This document shows, piece by piece, positions 16,845 to 25,053 of a stretch of 64,000 bases of DNA. The stretch comes from Akkermansia muciniphila (GTDB lineage: Bacteria > Verrucomicrobiota > Verrucomicrobiia > Limisphaerales > SXTU01): contig CAMCFN010000010.1 of the NCBI GenBank assembly GCA_945874145.1, positions 1-64,000 on the forward strand, written 5' to 3'. A model generated the notes under the pieces. It was not told where the DNA came from and searched no databases. It worked only from the letters and a program-made list of their open reading frames with translations. The first letter of the stretch is position 1; each line of letters opens with the position of its first letter. The translations under genes and the position numbers were made by a program.

Positions 16845-17729
16845 ATGGCAAAGACGCACGCCCAACTATCCGAAACGCACATCCTGGGCGCCCAGACACG
16901 CCAGTGGGTCGTGCGCGCAAACGCAGCCGACCAGCGTGGCTGGCTGCAAGCCGTGCCGGTCTGCCCCGCGCTTGTGCAGCATCAAATTGCCCACCTCGGC
17001 GTCTGCCATGCGGTTGCGCCCTATCGCGTCGTGCGCATGAAACAAAGCGGCACATACTTCCTCGCGTGCTTCGGTGGCAGCGGCCGGCTTCTGGTGGAAG
17101 GCCGCTGGCAGGTCTGCAATGCGGGCACTGCCTGCCTACTGCCGCCGCACATTCTCAACGCTTTTTATGCCGAACCCGGCGCCCCATGGGAATTTGTCTG
17201 GGTGCGCTACGAACAGCCGACCAACCAGCGCCCCATCGCCGGCGCGAGTTCGCCCGTGCTCGCGAAGTTCGACCCCGAGCCGGTGCGCCACGCGGTGCTG
17301 GGCCTGCACTACGAAGCGCAAGGCGCAGCGGTGCCCGCGCAGATGCAGCACTGGGCGGACTTGATCCACGCCTACGTGCTCCGCTTCGCGCGCCCGTGGC
17401 AGGTGGAGGACCGGCTCTGGCTCGTGTGGGAAGGCGTCGCCGCGCATCTCGACGAAGAGTGGACGCTGGAGCGCCTCGCCCGCCTCGCGCACATGAGCAC
17501 GGAGCATTTGCGCCGACTCTGCCACCGCCAGCTCGGCCGCAGCCCGATGCATCAAGTCATCTTCCTCCGCATGAGGCGCGCGGCGGACCTCCTCTCGACC
17601 ACAAACGACAAGGTGGAAACCATCGCCAACGCCGTCGGCTATCAAAACCCCTTCGTCTTCTCGAACACGTTCAAGAAGTGGACCGGCTGGCGGCCCTCGG
17701 AGTTCCCCGGGCGAGCGAAGGAGAAGTAG
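16845..17729 (+). CDS. AraC-family transcriptional regulator
   Basis: The track start at 16839 is a TTG; the ATG at 16845 (MAKTHAQLSETH) is preferred, giving 294 residues. The N-terminal half is a cupin-like sensing domain (SGTYFLACFGGSGRLLVEGRWQVCNAGTACLLPPH). The C-terminal 100 residues hold two helix-turn-helix units: WTLERLARLAHMSTEHLRRLCHRQLGRSP and DKVETIANAVGYQNPFVFSNTFKKWTGWRPSEF. It most likely binds a small ligand, perhaps a sugar, and controls the divergent TIM-barrel gene. Direct evidence of an operator in the short shared region was not found. Confidence 0.9.
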   Translation: MAKTHAQLSETHILGAQTRQWVVRANAADQRGWLQAVPVCPALVQHQIAHLGVCHAVAPYRVVRMKQSGTYFLACFGGSGRLLVEGRWQVCNAGTACLLPPHILNAFYAEPGAPWEFVWVRYEQPTNQRPIAGASSPVLAKFDPEPVRHAVLGLHYEAQGAAVPAQMQHWADLIHAYVLRFARPWQVEDRLWLVWEGVAAHLDEEWTLERLARLAHMSTEHLRRLCHRQLGRSPMHQVIFLRMRRAADLLSTTNDKVETIANAVGYQNPFVFSNTFKKWTGWRPSEFPGRAKEK

Positions 17730-17783
17730 CGAAGCTCCCGGAGGCATTGCCGGAAAAGCAAAGCTGCGTAGCAGCAGAACAAA

Positions 17784-17964
17784 AGTAGCCGTGGCTGAAG
17801 CGAGCGAGCGCAACCCACGGTCAGCTCGCAAAGCAAATTTGAACCGCGTAGCGGTGACACGCTCTCCGTCCTCCGACAACAATGTCGAACCGCTACGCGG
17901 TTCACCCAACTCGCGGCCCAATCCGCAGGTTCCGTTCGCGGTGCGAACTTCACCCACGGCTACT
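17784..17964. repeat. nested inverted-repeat element between the AraC and methyltransferase genes
   Basis: Outer arms AGTAGCCGTGGCTGAAG (17784-17800) and CTTCACCCACGGCTACT (17948-17964) are complementary at 16 of 17 positions. Inner arms TGAACCGCGTAGCGGT (17840-17855) and ACCGCTACGCGGTTCA (17889-17904) are exact reverse complements. The 181-base structure fills most of a 263-base gap between convergent genes. No coding potential is seen. The outer/inner architecture suggests a small mobile palindromic element rather than a simple terminator. Confidence 0.8.
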
Positions 17965-17992
17965 GTTGTCCCACCCCCGACGAGGCTTCCCC

Positions 17993-18820
17993 TCACTTCT
18001 TCTTCTTGCCCCCGCCCATAATCTTCTTCGCCACCTTCACGAGGCCCAGCTTGTGCGGCAGCTTGAAGGCCGGGTGCTCGGCGATGCGCCAATACTCGCG
18101 CGCGGTCGTGCGGAAGACATCGTTGCGGACGAGCGCGTAGAGATAGCCCTTGTAATTCTGGTCGCGCCACGAGCGCATCGGCTCGGTCTGGCTCAGCCGG
18201 CACTTGCCGAACTCAATGACGAACACCGAACTGGGCAAGTTGTAGGCGCGGAACTCTCGGCCCGACGCCTCCAGTTCGTGGATAAGCGTGTCCAGCCCAA
18301 GGTAAATAATGTCGCCGTCATGGAACGCCATCGCACTGTCCGGCCCCATCGCGTTCAGGCAAAAACGCGCGTCACGGAGCATGGCGGTGTCCGTATGCTC
18401 GCCATCAATGAAGCAGAAATCCGGCTTGAACGGTAGGTCCGCCGGCTTGAGCGACTCCGTGCCCTTCTCGATGGGAATGACCTTCTTCACGTCCGCGCCG
18501 GGCACCTTCGCGAGCAGGTCGAGCATGATCTGCGTCGTGACGTGCGAGTAGTCGCCGCCCTTCTCACGTGCGTCGGGCACAAACTTCGGGCGCGGATCAA
18601 TCGAGATGATCTTCGTGCAGCCGGGGTCAGCCACGTAGGACTGTAGTGAGCCGCCCTTGAAGGAACCGATCTCCAAGAAAGTGAACTTGCCGCCCTTCCA
18701 TTGGCGGAACGCACTGTTCAACGCCATAAACGAGCGGCGGTCATCCTCGCTGCTCTGGCTCTCGATGGTCTTGAAGAGCGACAAGTCCTGCTGGTCAATC
18801 TGCTCTTGGATGGTGGGCAT
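17993..18820 (-). CDS. class I SAM-dependent methyltransferase
   Basis: The ATG ending at 18820 (MPTIQEQIDQQDLSLF) gives 275 residues; the track start adds ten residues. The SAM-binding motif I is FTFLEIGSFKGGSLQSYV at about 45, followed by an acidic strand end (IISIDPRPKF). FCFIDGEHTDTAMLRDARFCLN and MAFHDGD match the Methyltransf_24-type enzymes found in glycan and natural-product clusters. The C-terminal basic tail (KKIMGGGKKKK) is unusual. It stands alone, divergent from the SMP-30 fusion gene. The acceptor is unknown. Confidence 0.8.
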   Translation of the reverse strand: MPTIQEQIDQQDLSLFKTIESQSSEDDRRSFMALNSAFRQWKGGKFTFLEIGSFKGGSLQSYVADPGCTKIISIDPRPKFVPDAREKGGDYSHVTTQIMLDLLAKVPGADVKKVIPIEKGTESLKPADLPFKPDFCFIDGEHTDTAMLRDARFCLNAMGPDSAMAFHDGDIIYLGLDTLIHELEASGREFRAYNLPSSVFVIEFGKCRLSQTEPMRSWRDQNYKGYLYALVRNDVFRTTAREYWRIAEHPAFKLPHKLGLVKVAKKIMGGGKKKK

Positions 18821-18908
18821 AGGTGATGTTGGTGCGCGGCAACGTGCCAAGCACGCGAAGTCGGGTAAAGACGGAAATGCCGGGACCGCATGCTACGTCC
18901 AACGCGCC

Positions 18909-20762
18909 ATGCTTCAACTGCGTTCTGTAATCGCCGGGCTCGCGTGCCTCACCTTGCCCCTCTCCGCCGCGTCCATCGCCGACCAGCTTGCCGCCGCCAA
19001 GTGGACTCATCACGCCAAGGCTCCCGGCTACTCTGAAGGCCCGACATGGCTGAATGGCGAAGTCTTCTTCTGCTCCGGCGCGCTGCTCAAGGTGGACAAG
19101 GCTGGCAAGGTCTTCCCCTGGCTCGACATCGGGCCAGCCGGCACGTTCCTCCGCCGCGACCACCAATTGCTCATTGCCGACAACAAGCACAAGGCCCTGC
19201 TAAGTCTCGCCACAAACGTCGTCGTCTCCGTGCTCGCGGACCAGTTCGAAGGCCAACCGCTCAACAGCCTCAACGATCTCACGGTGGACGCGCGCGGGAA
19301 CATCTACTGGACCGACCCCTCCGGGTCCTCCGCCGCCAAACCTGTCGGCAACATCTTTCGCCTCAGCCCAGCCGGGAAAGTCACGCGGGTCGCCACTGGC
19401 TTCGCGTTTCCCAACGGCCTCGACGTGGACCCCGCCAGCCGCTTCCTCTACCTCATCGAATCGCAGTCGAAGAAAATCCTCCGCCTCGCCCTGCCCGCGA
19501 GCGACGATGCGCCGCTCGGCCCGCCGGAGCTTTTCTACGACCTCGGCGGCAGCGGCGGCGATGGCTGCGTGTTCGATGCAGCGGGCAACTTATGGGTCGC
19601 CGACTTCCACCGGCCCGAGACAAAGAAGGGCCGCATCACCGTCCTCAGCCCGGCGGGCCAAGTCCTCGGCCAGCTCGACGTGCCCGCGCAGGTCGTCAGC
19701 AACATCACCTTCGGTGGCGCGAACCACGACGAGATCTTCTGCACCACCGGCACGCCCGACGGGGTCTTCCACGCGAAGGTCGGTGTGAAGGGTTTTACCG
19801 GCCATCCTGGCGTGGAACTGAAACCGCTGCGCACGATCGCCACGCTGCCGCACGAGGGCGCTCACCCCTTGCACGCGCGGCGCTTCGGCGTGCCCGGCAG
19901 CATCGGCATCTCGCGCGGCTGGTATGTCTGGCGGAAGTTCGACCGCGCCACCTGGACCGGCGAGTTCGAGCACGAGGGCAACGGTGAAATTTTCACTGCG
20001 AAGATTCTCCCCTGGGCCACCACCTACCGTCACCTCACCTACGGCGCGCACGTGGACGAACCTCTCCCCGGTGAGCGCGTGAACTGCTTCTTCAATCCCG
20101 ACGGTGACAAGAAACGCGGCTGGCTCGTGCATTACCAGGACGAGCTTTGCCAAATGAAGGGCCACAACCACGCGTGGATCATTCAGTCCGTTAAGTCCGG
20201 TGGCCGCGAGTTCAGTGCGCAAGTCTTCGCCGGTGACAAGCCCTTCGAGGACAAGGCGCGCGACTTCCAACTCGCTGCCGACGCAAAATTCTTCCGCAAC
20301 GGCCAGCGCACCGACGCCCCGGCGCTTAAGACCGGCGACCGCCTCTACTTCACCTGGACCAAGGCCACCGACCGCCGTGTCGTCCATCTCCTCACCGACG
20401 ACGCGAGTCTCGACGCCGTGAAAAAGATCGAAGCCGACGCTGTCGCCGCGCGCATAGCGCAGGAAGGCCTGACCGGCCAGATCGAGGCCATTGAAGGCGA
20501 CACCGTCCACTTCCTCATCCACTCCTCCTACTGGTTTCAGGGCAACCTCTTGAAGCCTGGCCAAGCGGTGCAACTCCGCAACACCGACGCCCAGTTTGCC
20601 CCCATCGGCGACTCCCTCGAAGCCGAGCTGGTGACCCGCAAGAACCTCGGCACCTACGGCTCCGGCGTGAACGAGACCACCCTCAAGCTCAAAAACACCG
20701 CCGATGCCAAGAAGCTCGCCGCTTGGAAGAAGAGCCAGGTCGTGCGCCTCATCGTGAAGTAG
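18909..20762 (+). CDS. secreted SMP-30-like propeller with a long unknown C-terminal half
   Basis: The track start (18657) is antisense to the methyltransferase; the ATG at 18909 begins a signal peptide (LRSVIAGLACLTLPLSAA) and gives 617 residues. Residues about 25-320 form an SMP-30/gluconolactonase propeller: YSEGPTWLNGEVFF, LNSLNDLTVDARGNIYWTD, GFAFPNGLDVDPASRFLYLIES, GGDGCVFDAAGNLWVADF. Residues about 330-617 (SIGISRGWYVWRKFDRATWTGEFEHEG..., FFNPDGDKKRGWLVHYQDEL...) match no family I know; they contain repeated beta-type stretches and two segments starting with a similar DG-rich turn. A hairpin with a T-run follows. It probably acts on sugar lactones in the periplasm; the added half may bind substrate or surface. 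Confidence 0.8.
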   Translation: MLQLRSVIAGLACLTLPLSAASIADQLAAAKWTHHAKAPGYSEGPTWLNGEVFFCSGALLKVDKAGKVFPWLDIGPAGTFLRRDHQLLIADNKHKALLSLATNVVVSVLADQFEGQPLNSLNDLTVDARGNIYWTDPSGSSAAKPVGNIFRLSPAGKVTRVATGFAFPNGLDVDPASRFLYLIESQSKKILRLALPASDDAPLGPPELFYDLGGSGGDGCVFDAAGNLWVADFHRPETKKGRITVLSPAGQVLGQLDVPAQVVSNITFGGANHDEIFCTTGTPDGVFHAKVGVKGFTGHPGVELKPLRTIATLPHEGAHPLHARRFGVPGSIGISRGWYVWRKFDRATWTGEFEHEGNGEIFTAKILPWATTYRHLTYGAHVDEPLPGERVNCFFNPDGDKKRGWLVHYQDELCQMKGHNHAWIIQSVKSGGREFSAQVFAGDKPFEDKARDFQLAADAKFFRNGQRTDAPALKTGDRLYFTWTKATDRRVVHLLTDDASLDAVKKIEADAVAARIAQEGLTGQIEAIEGDTVHFLIHSSYWFQGNLLKPGQAVQLRNTDAQFAPIGDSLEAELVTRKNLGTYGSGVNETTLKLKNTADAKKLAAWKKSQVVRLIVK

Positions 20763-20825
20763 GACAGCGCGTCCCGCCGGTCTCTCTAATTGTCAGCCTC
20801 CACCCAAGCGGCTCTGTTCAGATGG

Positions 20826-20855
20826 AGGTCAGGAAAGATGCGCTGACCTATTTTT
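20826..20855 (+). terminator. hairpin plus T-run after the SMP-30 fusion gene
   Basis: AGGTCAG (20826-20832) and CTGACCT (20843-20849) form a 7-base-pair stem with a 10-base loop, followed by ATTTTTC. It lies 64 bases past the stop. A similar GGCAAGATGCCCTGACCTAC string occurs at about 21100, so the unit may also be part of a repeat. Confidence 0.6.
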
Positions 20856-20867
20856 CGCAACCATCCG

Positions 20868-21080
20868 CTACGGTGCCTGAGCTGGCAGCGACTGACCGTA
20901 AAGTCGCTCGAAGAGGCGGCGTTTGCGCTCGGAATCCGACAGCTCGGCGGGCAGCGAGGCCAGCACCATGCGCCGAGCCGCGTCGAACATCTCGACGCCC
21001 ATGCGAAAACGCTCCGCCCCGGTGCGCGCCATCAGCCGGGTCCGCACGAGTTCGGCGATTTCGGGCGGGGTGTCGGTCAT
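20868..21080 (-). CDS. small conserved-looking cytoplasmic protein, 70 residues
   Basis: The frame begins MTDTPPEIAELVRTRLMARTGAERF and reads as a compact helical protein (GVEMFDAARRMVLASLPAELSDSERKRRLFERLYG). Similar small proteins with an E/R-rich AERF..MFD..R..V..SLP pattern occur as uncharacterised genes in several phyla, so I think it is real. It has no signal peptide or catalytic motif. It follows purD by 36 bases on the same strand, but a link to purine synthesis is not evident. Confidence 0.7.
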   Translation of the reverse strand: MTDTPPEIAELVRTRLMARTGAERFRMGVEMFDAARRMVLASLPAELSDSERKRRLFERLYGQSLPAQAP

Positions 21081-21116
21081 GGCTGCATTCTGGAGGGGCA
21101 GGCAAGATGCCCTGAC

Positions 21117-22409
21117 CTACTTGAGAGCTTTCGCCGTAATGTCGCGGCGGAAGTGCGCGCCCTCGAAGTGGATTTTTTCCACAGCGGCGTAGGCGGCGTT
21201 GCGGGCGGTGGCGAGGTCTTGGGCCCACGCGGTCACGCCGAGGACACGACCACCTTTGGTCACGGTCTGGCCGTCTTTCTTCGCGGTGCCGGCGTGGAAG
21301 ACTTTGGTGTTCGGCAGCGCGTTCGCGACGTCCAGACCGGTGATGACTTTGCCTTTCGGGTAGCTGCCGGGATAGCCGCCACTGGCCATCACGACGCAGA
21401 CGCTGGCGTTGGTGCTCCAGCGAAGTTCGTGGCTGGCGAGACAGCCCTCGGTGCTGGCGAGGAGGAGTTCCACGAGGTCGTTTTCCAAGCGCGTGAGATA
21501 GACCTGTGTCTCGGGGTCGCCGAAACGGGCGTTGAACTCCAGCACCTTGGGACCGCTCTTGGTGAGCATCACGCCGGGATAGAGCAGACCGCGGAAATCA
21601 ATGCCGTCCGCCGCGCAGCCACGCAGCCACGGCTGGAGGATGGCGTCACCGACGGACTTCAGCTCGGCGTCGGTGAGGAACGGCGCGGGCGAATAGGTGC
21701 CCATGCCGCCGGTGTTGAGGCCGGCGTCGCCGTCGAGGGCGCGTTTGTGGTCCTGCGAGGTGGGGAAGAGCTTTGCGACCTTGCCGTCGCAGAGCGCGTG
21801 CAGGGAAATCTCCATGCCTTCGAGCAGCTCCTGGATGACGATGCGCTGGCCCGCAGCGCCGAAGGATTTGCTCACCATGATTTCGTCCACGGCCTGCTCG
21901 GCATCGCGGACGTTCGTAGTGAGCAGGACGCCTTTGCCGAGCGCGAGGCCGTCGGCCTTCACGGCGCAGCGGCCGTCGAGGCTGGCGGCAAATTGCTTCG
22001 CGGCGACGGGGTCGGTGAAGGTGCCGGACTTGGCAGTCGGGATGCCGTGCCGCTCCATGAAATCCTGTGAGAAGGCCTTGCTGCCCTCGAACTGAGCGGC
22101 CTGCTTGTTAGGCCCCCAAATCTTGAAGCCGTTCGCCTGAAACAAATCCACCACGCCCGCCGCGAGCGGGTTGTCCGGGCCGACGACGGTGAAGTCCGGC
22201 CGCTCCTGCTGCGCGAACGCGAGGAGCTTGGGTAAGTCTTCAGCGGGCACCGGGACGCACTCGATGAGCGCGCCGTTCTGCGCGAGACGTTCCTCGGCGA
22301 TGCCCGCGTTGCCCGGCGCGCACCACATGCGCGTGACGAGCGGGGATTGCGCGAGCTTCCAGACCAGCGCGTGTTCGCGTCCGCCGGAGCCGATGACCAA
22401 GAGTTTCAT
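21117..22409 (-). CDS. purD: phosphoribosylamine-glycine ligase
   Basis: PurD joins glycine to phosphoribosylamine in the second step of purine synthesis, in the cytoplasm. The 430-residue protein has the standard length and ATP-grasp features: N-terminal MKLLVIGSGGREHALVWKLAQS, VVGPDNPLAAGVVD, AVKADGLALGKGVLLTT, the lid-region LEGMEISLHALCDG, and the catalytic end LEFNARFGDPETQVYL. A glycine-loop GGMGTYSPAP follows the ATP-grasp lid. No other pur gene lies nearby. It is 54 bases downstream of a D-2-hydroxyacid dehydrogenase gene on the same strand and may share its transcript. Confidence 0.96.
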   Translation of the reverse strand: MKLLVIGSGGREHALVWKLAQSPLVTRMWCAPGNAGIAEERLAQNGALIECVPVPAEDLPKLLAFAQQERPDFTVVGPDNPLAAGVVDLFQANGFKIWGPNKQAAQFEGSKAFSQDFMERHGIPTAKSGTFTDPVAAKQFAASLDGRCAVKADGLALGKGVLLTTNVRDAEQAVDEIMVSKSFGAAGQRIVIQELLEGMEISLHALCDGKVAKLFPTSQDHKRALDGDAGLNTGGMGTYSPAPFLTDAELKSVGDAILQPWLRGCAADGIDFRGLLYPGVMLTKSGPKVLEFNARFGDPETQVYLTRLENDLVELLLASTEGCLASHELRWSTNASVCVVMASGGYPGSYPKGKVITGLDVANALPNTKVFHAGTAKKDGQTVTKGGRVLGVTAWAQDLATARNAAYAAVEKIHFEGAHFRRDITAKALK

Positions 22410-22463
22410 GCGCGGGGATTGAATCAGGAACGCCGGAAGCCGGCAGCCAGCGAATTACTGAAC

Positions 22464-23414
22464 TCAGTTCACCACGTTCTGCAGCGGACCGGCGAGGAAC
22501 GCGCGGACATTCTCCACCGTGGTTGCCATCAAACGCGCGCGGGCGGCCTTGGCAGCCCAGGCCAGGTGCGGCGTGATGAGGCAATTGCGCGCGGTGAGCA
22601 GCGGGTTGTCGGCTTTGGGCGGCTCCGTGGACAACACGTCCAGCCCGGCTCCGGCGAGCCGGCCAGCGTTCAGCGCGTCCGCCACCGCCGCGTCATCCAG
22701 CAGCGGACCGCGGCTGGTGTTGAGCAGGAAGGCGCTGGGTTTCATCAGCGCGAGGTGGGCGGCGTTCACCAACGCCTTGGTGTCGGGCGTGAGCGGACAG
22801 TGCAAACTTAGCACATCAGCCCGGCGGAAGACGGTTTCCAAATCAGCGAACTCGACGCCCGCCTGCGGGGGCTTCGGCGAACGGCTGGCGGCCAGAATCT
22901 TCATCCCCATGGCGCGGGCAATGTCCGCTGTGGCCTGTCCAATGCGGCCCCAGCCGACGACGCCAAACGTCAACCCATCCAGCTCCAGCAGCGGTTGCCG
23001 CCAATAGCACCAGTCGGCAGATTTCACCCAGTCACCGGCCCGGACTGAGTCCGCGTGCAGGCCGACGCGATGGCAGAGCTCCAGCAGCAGCGCGATGGTG
23101 AGCTGGGCCACGGCACGAGTGCCGTAGAGCGGGACGTTGCTCACCGGGATGCCGCGCTCGCGGGCGGCGGCAGCATCCACGACGTTGAAGCCCGTGGCGG
23201 TGACGGCGATGTAACGGAGCTTGGGCAGTGCGCTGACGACTTCGCGCGGGAGCAGCGCCTTGTTCGTGATCACAATGTCTGCGTCCGCACACCGCGTGGC
23301 GACCTGATCGGGCGGCGTGCGATCGAAGAACGCAACGTCGCCGAGCGCCTTCAAGGCGTCCCAGCTCAAGTCGCCGGGATTGAGCGTGTAACCGTCGAGG
23401 ACAACAATCTTCAT
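22464..23414 (-). CDS. D-2-hydroxyacid dehydrogenase (glycerate/hydroxypyruvate-type)
   Basis: The ATG ending at 23414 (MKIVVLDGYTLNPGD) gives 316 residues; the longer ORF adds 28 residues of repeat-derived sequence. The NAD-binding Rossmann motif is GVVGWGRIGQATADIARAMGMK. The catalytic triad is present: Arg in LLNTSRGPLLDD, Glu in DVLSTEPPK and His in CLITPHLAWA. The closest functional group is glycerate/hydroxypyruvate reductases. A glycerate 2-kinase gene at 30.4 kb would use a product of such an enzyme, although the genes are far apart. purD follows at 54 bases. A large palindromic repeat lies just upstream. Confidence 0.88.
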   Translation of the reverse strand: MKIVVLDGYTLNPGDLSWDALKALGDVAFFDRTPPDQVATRCADADIVITNKALLPREVVSALPKLRYIAVTATGFNVVDAAAARERGIPVSNVPLYGTRAVAQLTIALLLELCHRVGLHADSVRAGDWVKSADWCYWRQPLLELDGLTFGVVGWGRIGQATADIARAMGMKILAASRSPKPPQAGVEFADLETVFRRADVLSLHCPLTPDTKALVNAAHLALMKPSAFLLNTSRGPLLDDAAVADALNAGRLAGAGLDVLSTEPPKADNPLLTARNCLITPHLAWAAKAARARLMATTVENVRAFLAGPLQNVVN

Positions 23415-23480
23415 GTGCGGAAGTGAAACCGACCGGAGGCGGGGGAGGAAGACTGAAAGAATTTCAGCCAGCAGTGTGAA

Positions 23481-23580
23481 GTGGAGCGCGGCATTCATGC
23501 CGCTTCACGGAGCTACGTTCTTGGTATCTGAATGAACCGCTGCCTGCGGACGTTGAAGCGGCCTGAAGGCCGCGCTCCCG
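23481..23580. repeat. two-armed GCGGC/GCCGC palindromic repeat
   Basis: GTGGAGCGCGGCATTCATGCCGCTTCAC near 23481 and TTGAAGCGGCCTGAAGGCCGCGCTCCC near 23554 are imperfect reverse complements. Each arm is itself a small hairpin (GCGGCATTCATGCCGC and GCGGCCTGAAGGCCGC). Two more elements with the same two-hairpin design occur at 38538 and 56139. It separates the DUF1080 operon from the dehydrogenase gene. Confidence 0.8.
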
Positions 23581-23591
23581 GTGCTCCGCTA

Positions 23592-24290
23592 TCACTTGCT
23601 CACGCGCAGCTTCACGTTTCGGAACCAGCACTCGTCATTGTGGTCCGTGAGCAGGATGTGGCCGGTCACCTTGGTGCCGAAGTCCTCGACCTTCTTGAAC
23701 TTGCTTTTCGCCACGGCCTCCTTGAGCGCCGCGCTGCCGAGCTCGTATTCGAGCACCTTCGCGCCGTTGAGCCAGTGCTGGACGGCGCTGCCCTTCACGA
23801 CCACGCGGGAGGCATTCCACTCGCCGACCGGCTTGATGGGCTTGTCCGGCGCGGGCGGCAGCACGTCGTAATAGGCCGCCGTCTGGCGGTGCGGGCCGAT
23901 CTTGCCGTCGGGATGGCCGTCGTCATCGAGCATCTGATACTCGTGACCGACGGCGGACTTGCGCGCCTCGGTGATGAAATACTTGATGCCGTTGTTGCCG
24001 TTCTTGGCGATGCGCCACTCCCAGGACAACTCCCAGTCAACGCTGCCGCTGACGGGCTGCTCCGTCATGATGTCGCCACCGGAAATCTTCGCCTGCTTCT
24101 TGAGCAAGCCGTCCTCCACGATCCAGCCGGCACCGATCTTTCCGCCCTCCTTGTAAGTGCGCCAGCCGGTGAGCGACTTGCCGTCGAAGAGCAGCCGCCA
24201 GCCCGCTTGTTTCTCGGCGTCCGTGAGCGTGTTCAAGTCGGCGGCAACGGCGGTGGCGGCCAGGGCGAGGAGGGCGAGGAGAGCTTTCAT
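23592..24290 (-). CDS. secreted DUF1080 protein (3-keto-disaccharide hydrolase family)
   Basis: DUF1080 (3-keto-disaccharide hydrolase) domains adopt a jelly-roll fold and in characterised cases cleave 3-keto-glycosides. This 232-residue protein has a signal peptide (MKALLALLALAATAVAA) and the family landmarks WRLLFDGKSLTGWRTY, WIVEDGLLKK, DWELSWEWRIAKNGNNGIKYF, EYQMLDDDGHPDG, GEWNASRVVVKGSAVQHWLNG and the closing HNDECWFRNVKLR. It is 30 bases downstream of a second DUF1080 gene and a PfkB kinase gene, so the three form an operon. Likely periplasmic; exact sugar unknown. Confidence 0.9.
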   Translation of the reverse strand: MKALLALLALAATAVAADLNTLTDAEKQAGWRLLFDGKSLTGWRTYKEGGKIGAGWIVEDGLLKKQAKISGGDIMTEQPVSGSVDWELSWEWRIAKNGNNGIKYFITEARKSAVGHEYQMLDDDGHPDGKIGPHRQTAAYYDVLPPAPDKPIKPVGEWNASRVVVKGSAVQHWLNGAKVLEYELGSAALKEAVAKSKFKKVEDFGTKVTGHILLTDHNDECWFRNVKLRVSK

Positions 24291-24320
24291 GGCGGTGAGA
24301 TGGAAGTGGGGCAGGTCCGT

Positions 24321-25007
24321 TCAGAGTTTCCGCGAGCGGATGTTCCGATACCAGACTTCCTCGCCGTGGTGCTGGAGGACGATGCGGCCCTCGGGCTGCT
24401 CCATGAAGCCGGCCCAGCCCTTGAACTTGCTGGTCTCCAGCATCGCCTTGATCTCCGGGCTGCCCCACTTGTAGGTGGCGATCTGGGTGTCGTTGAGCCA
24501 GTGCTCGACGTTGCCGCCCTTGATGACGAGGCGGGACTTGTTCCACTCGCCCGCGGGCTTGTAGGTCTTTTCCTTCATGCCCTTGCCGATGAGGTCGTAG
24601 AGCGAGCCGGCGGTCCGCTTCGGGAAGTTCGCCTTGCCGTCCGGATGCTTCTCGTCATCCAGCACCTGCATCTCAGGACCGGTGGAGTAGGCAGGCTTGC
24701 CGGGAATCTCCTTCACGCGGTAGATGATGCCGCTGTTGCCGCCGGGGGAAACCTTCCATTCGCACTCGAACTCGAAATCCGCATAAACCTGCTCGGTGGC
24801 GAGGTCCACGGGCTTGCCGCCAGCGGAGCGGGGGATGGTCTTGATGGCACCGTCTTCGATCTTCCACGCCTCGTTGGGGAAGGTCGTCTGGTTGTAGCCG
24901 CGGAGTCCGTTCACGGCCTTGCCGTCGAAGTGGACGACCCACGCGCCGGGATCGGCGGCAAGCGCGGTGAGCGTGGAGGTGAGGACGAGGAGAAGAGTCG
25001 CTTTCAT
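24321..25007 (-). CDS. second secreted DUF1080 protein
   Basis: The ATG ending at 25007 begins a signal peptide (MKATLLLVLTSTLTALAA) and gives 228 residues; the track start adds 23 residues without a signal. Landmarks parallel the neighbour: WVVHFDGKAVNGLRGY, WKIEDGAIKTI, DFEFECEWKVSPGGNSGIIYRV, PEMQVLDDEKHPDG, GEWNKSRLVIKGGNVEHWLND and EEVWYRNIRSRKL. It differs enough in the middle (LYDLIGKGMKEKTYKPA) to suggest a different substrate or a paired role. It lies between pfkB and the other DUF1080 gene, with gaps of 46 and 30 bases. Confidence 0.9.
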   Translation of the reverse strand: MKATLLLVLTSTLTALAADPGAWVVHFDGKAVNGLRGYNQTTFPNEAWKIEDGAIKTIPRSAGGKPVDLATEQVYADFEFECEWKVSPGGNSGIIYRVKEIPGKPAYSTGPEMQVLDDEKHPDGKANFPKRTAGSLYDLIGKGMKEKTYKPAGEWNKSRLVIKGGNVEHWLNDTQIATYKWGSPEIKAMLETSKFKGWAGFMEQPEGRIVLQHHGEEVWYRNIRSRKL

Positions 25008-25053
25008 TTTAAGTTGGTTGTTAGGACGACAGACAGGGGCGGCAGGTGACAAT

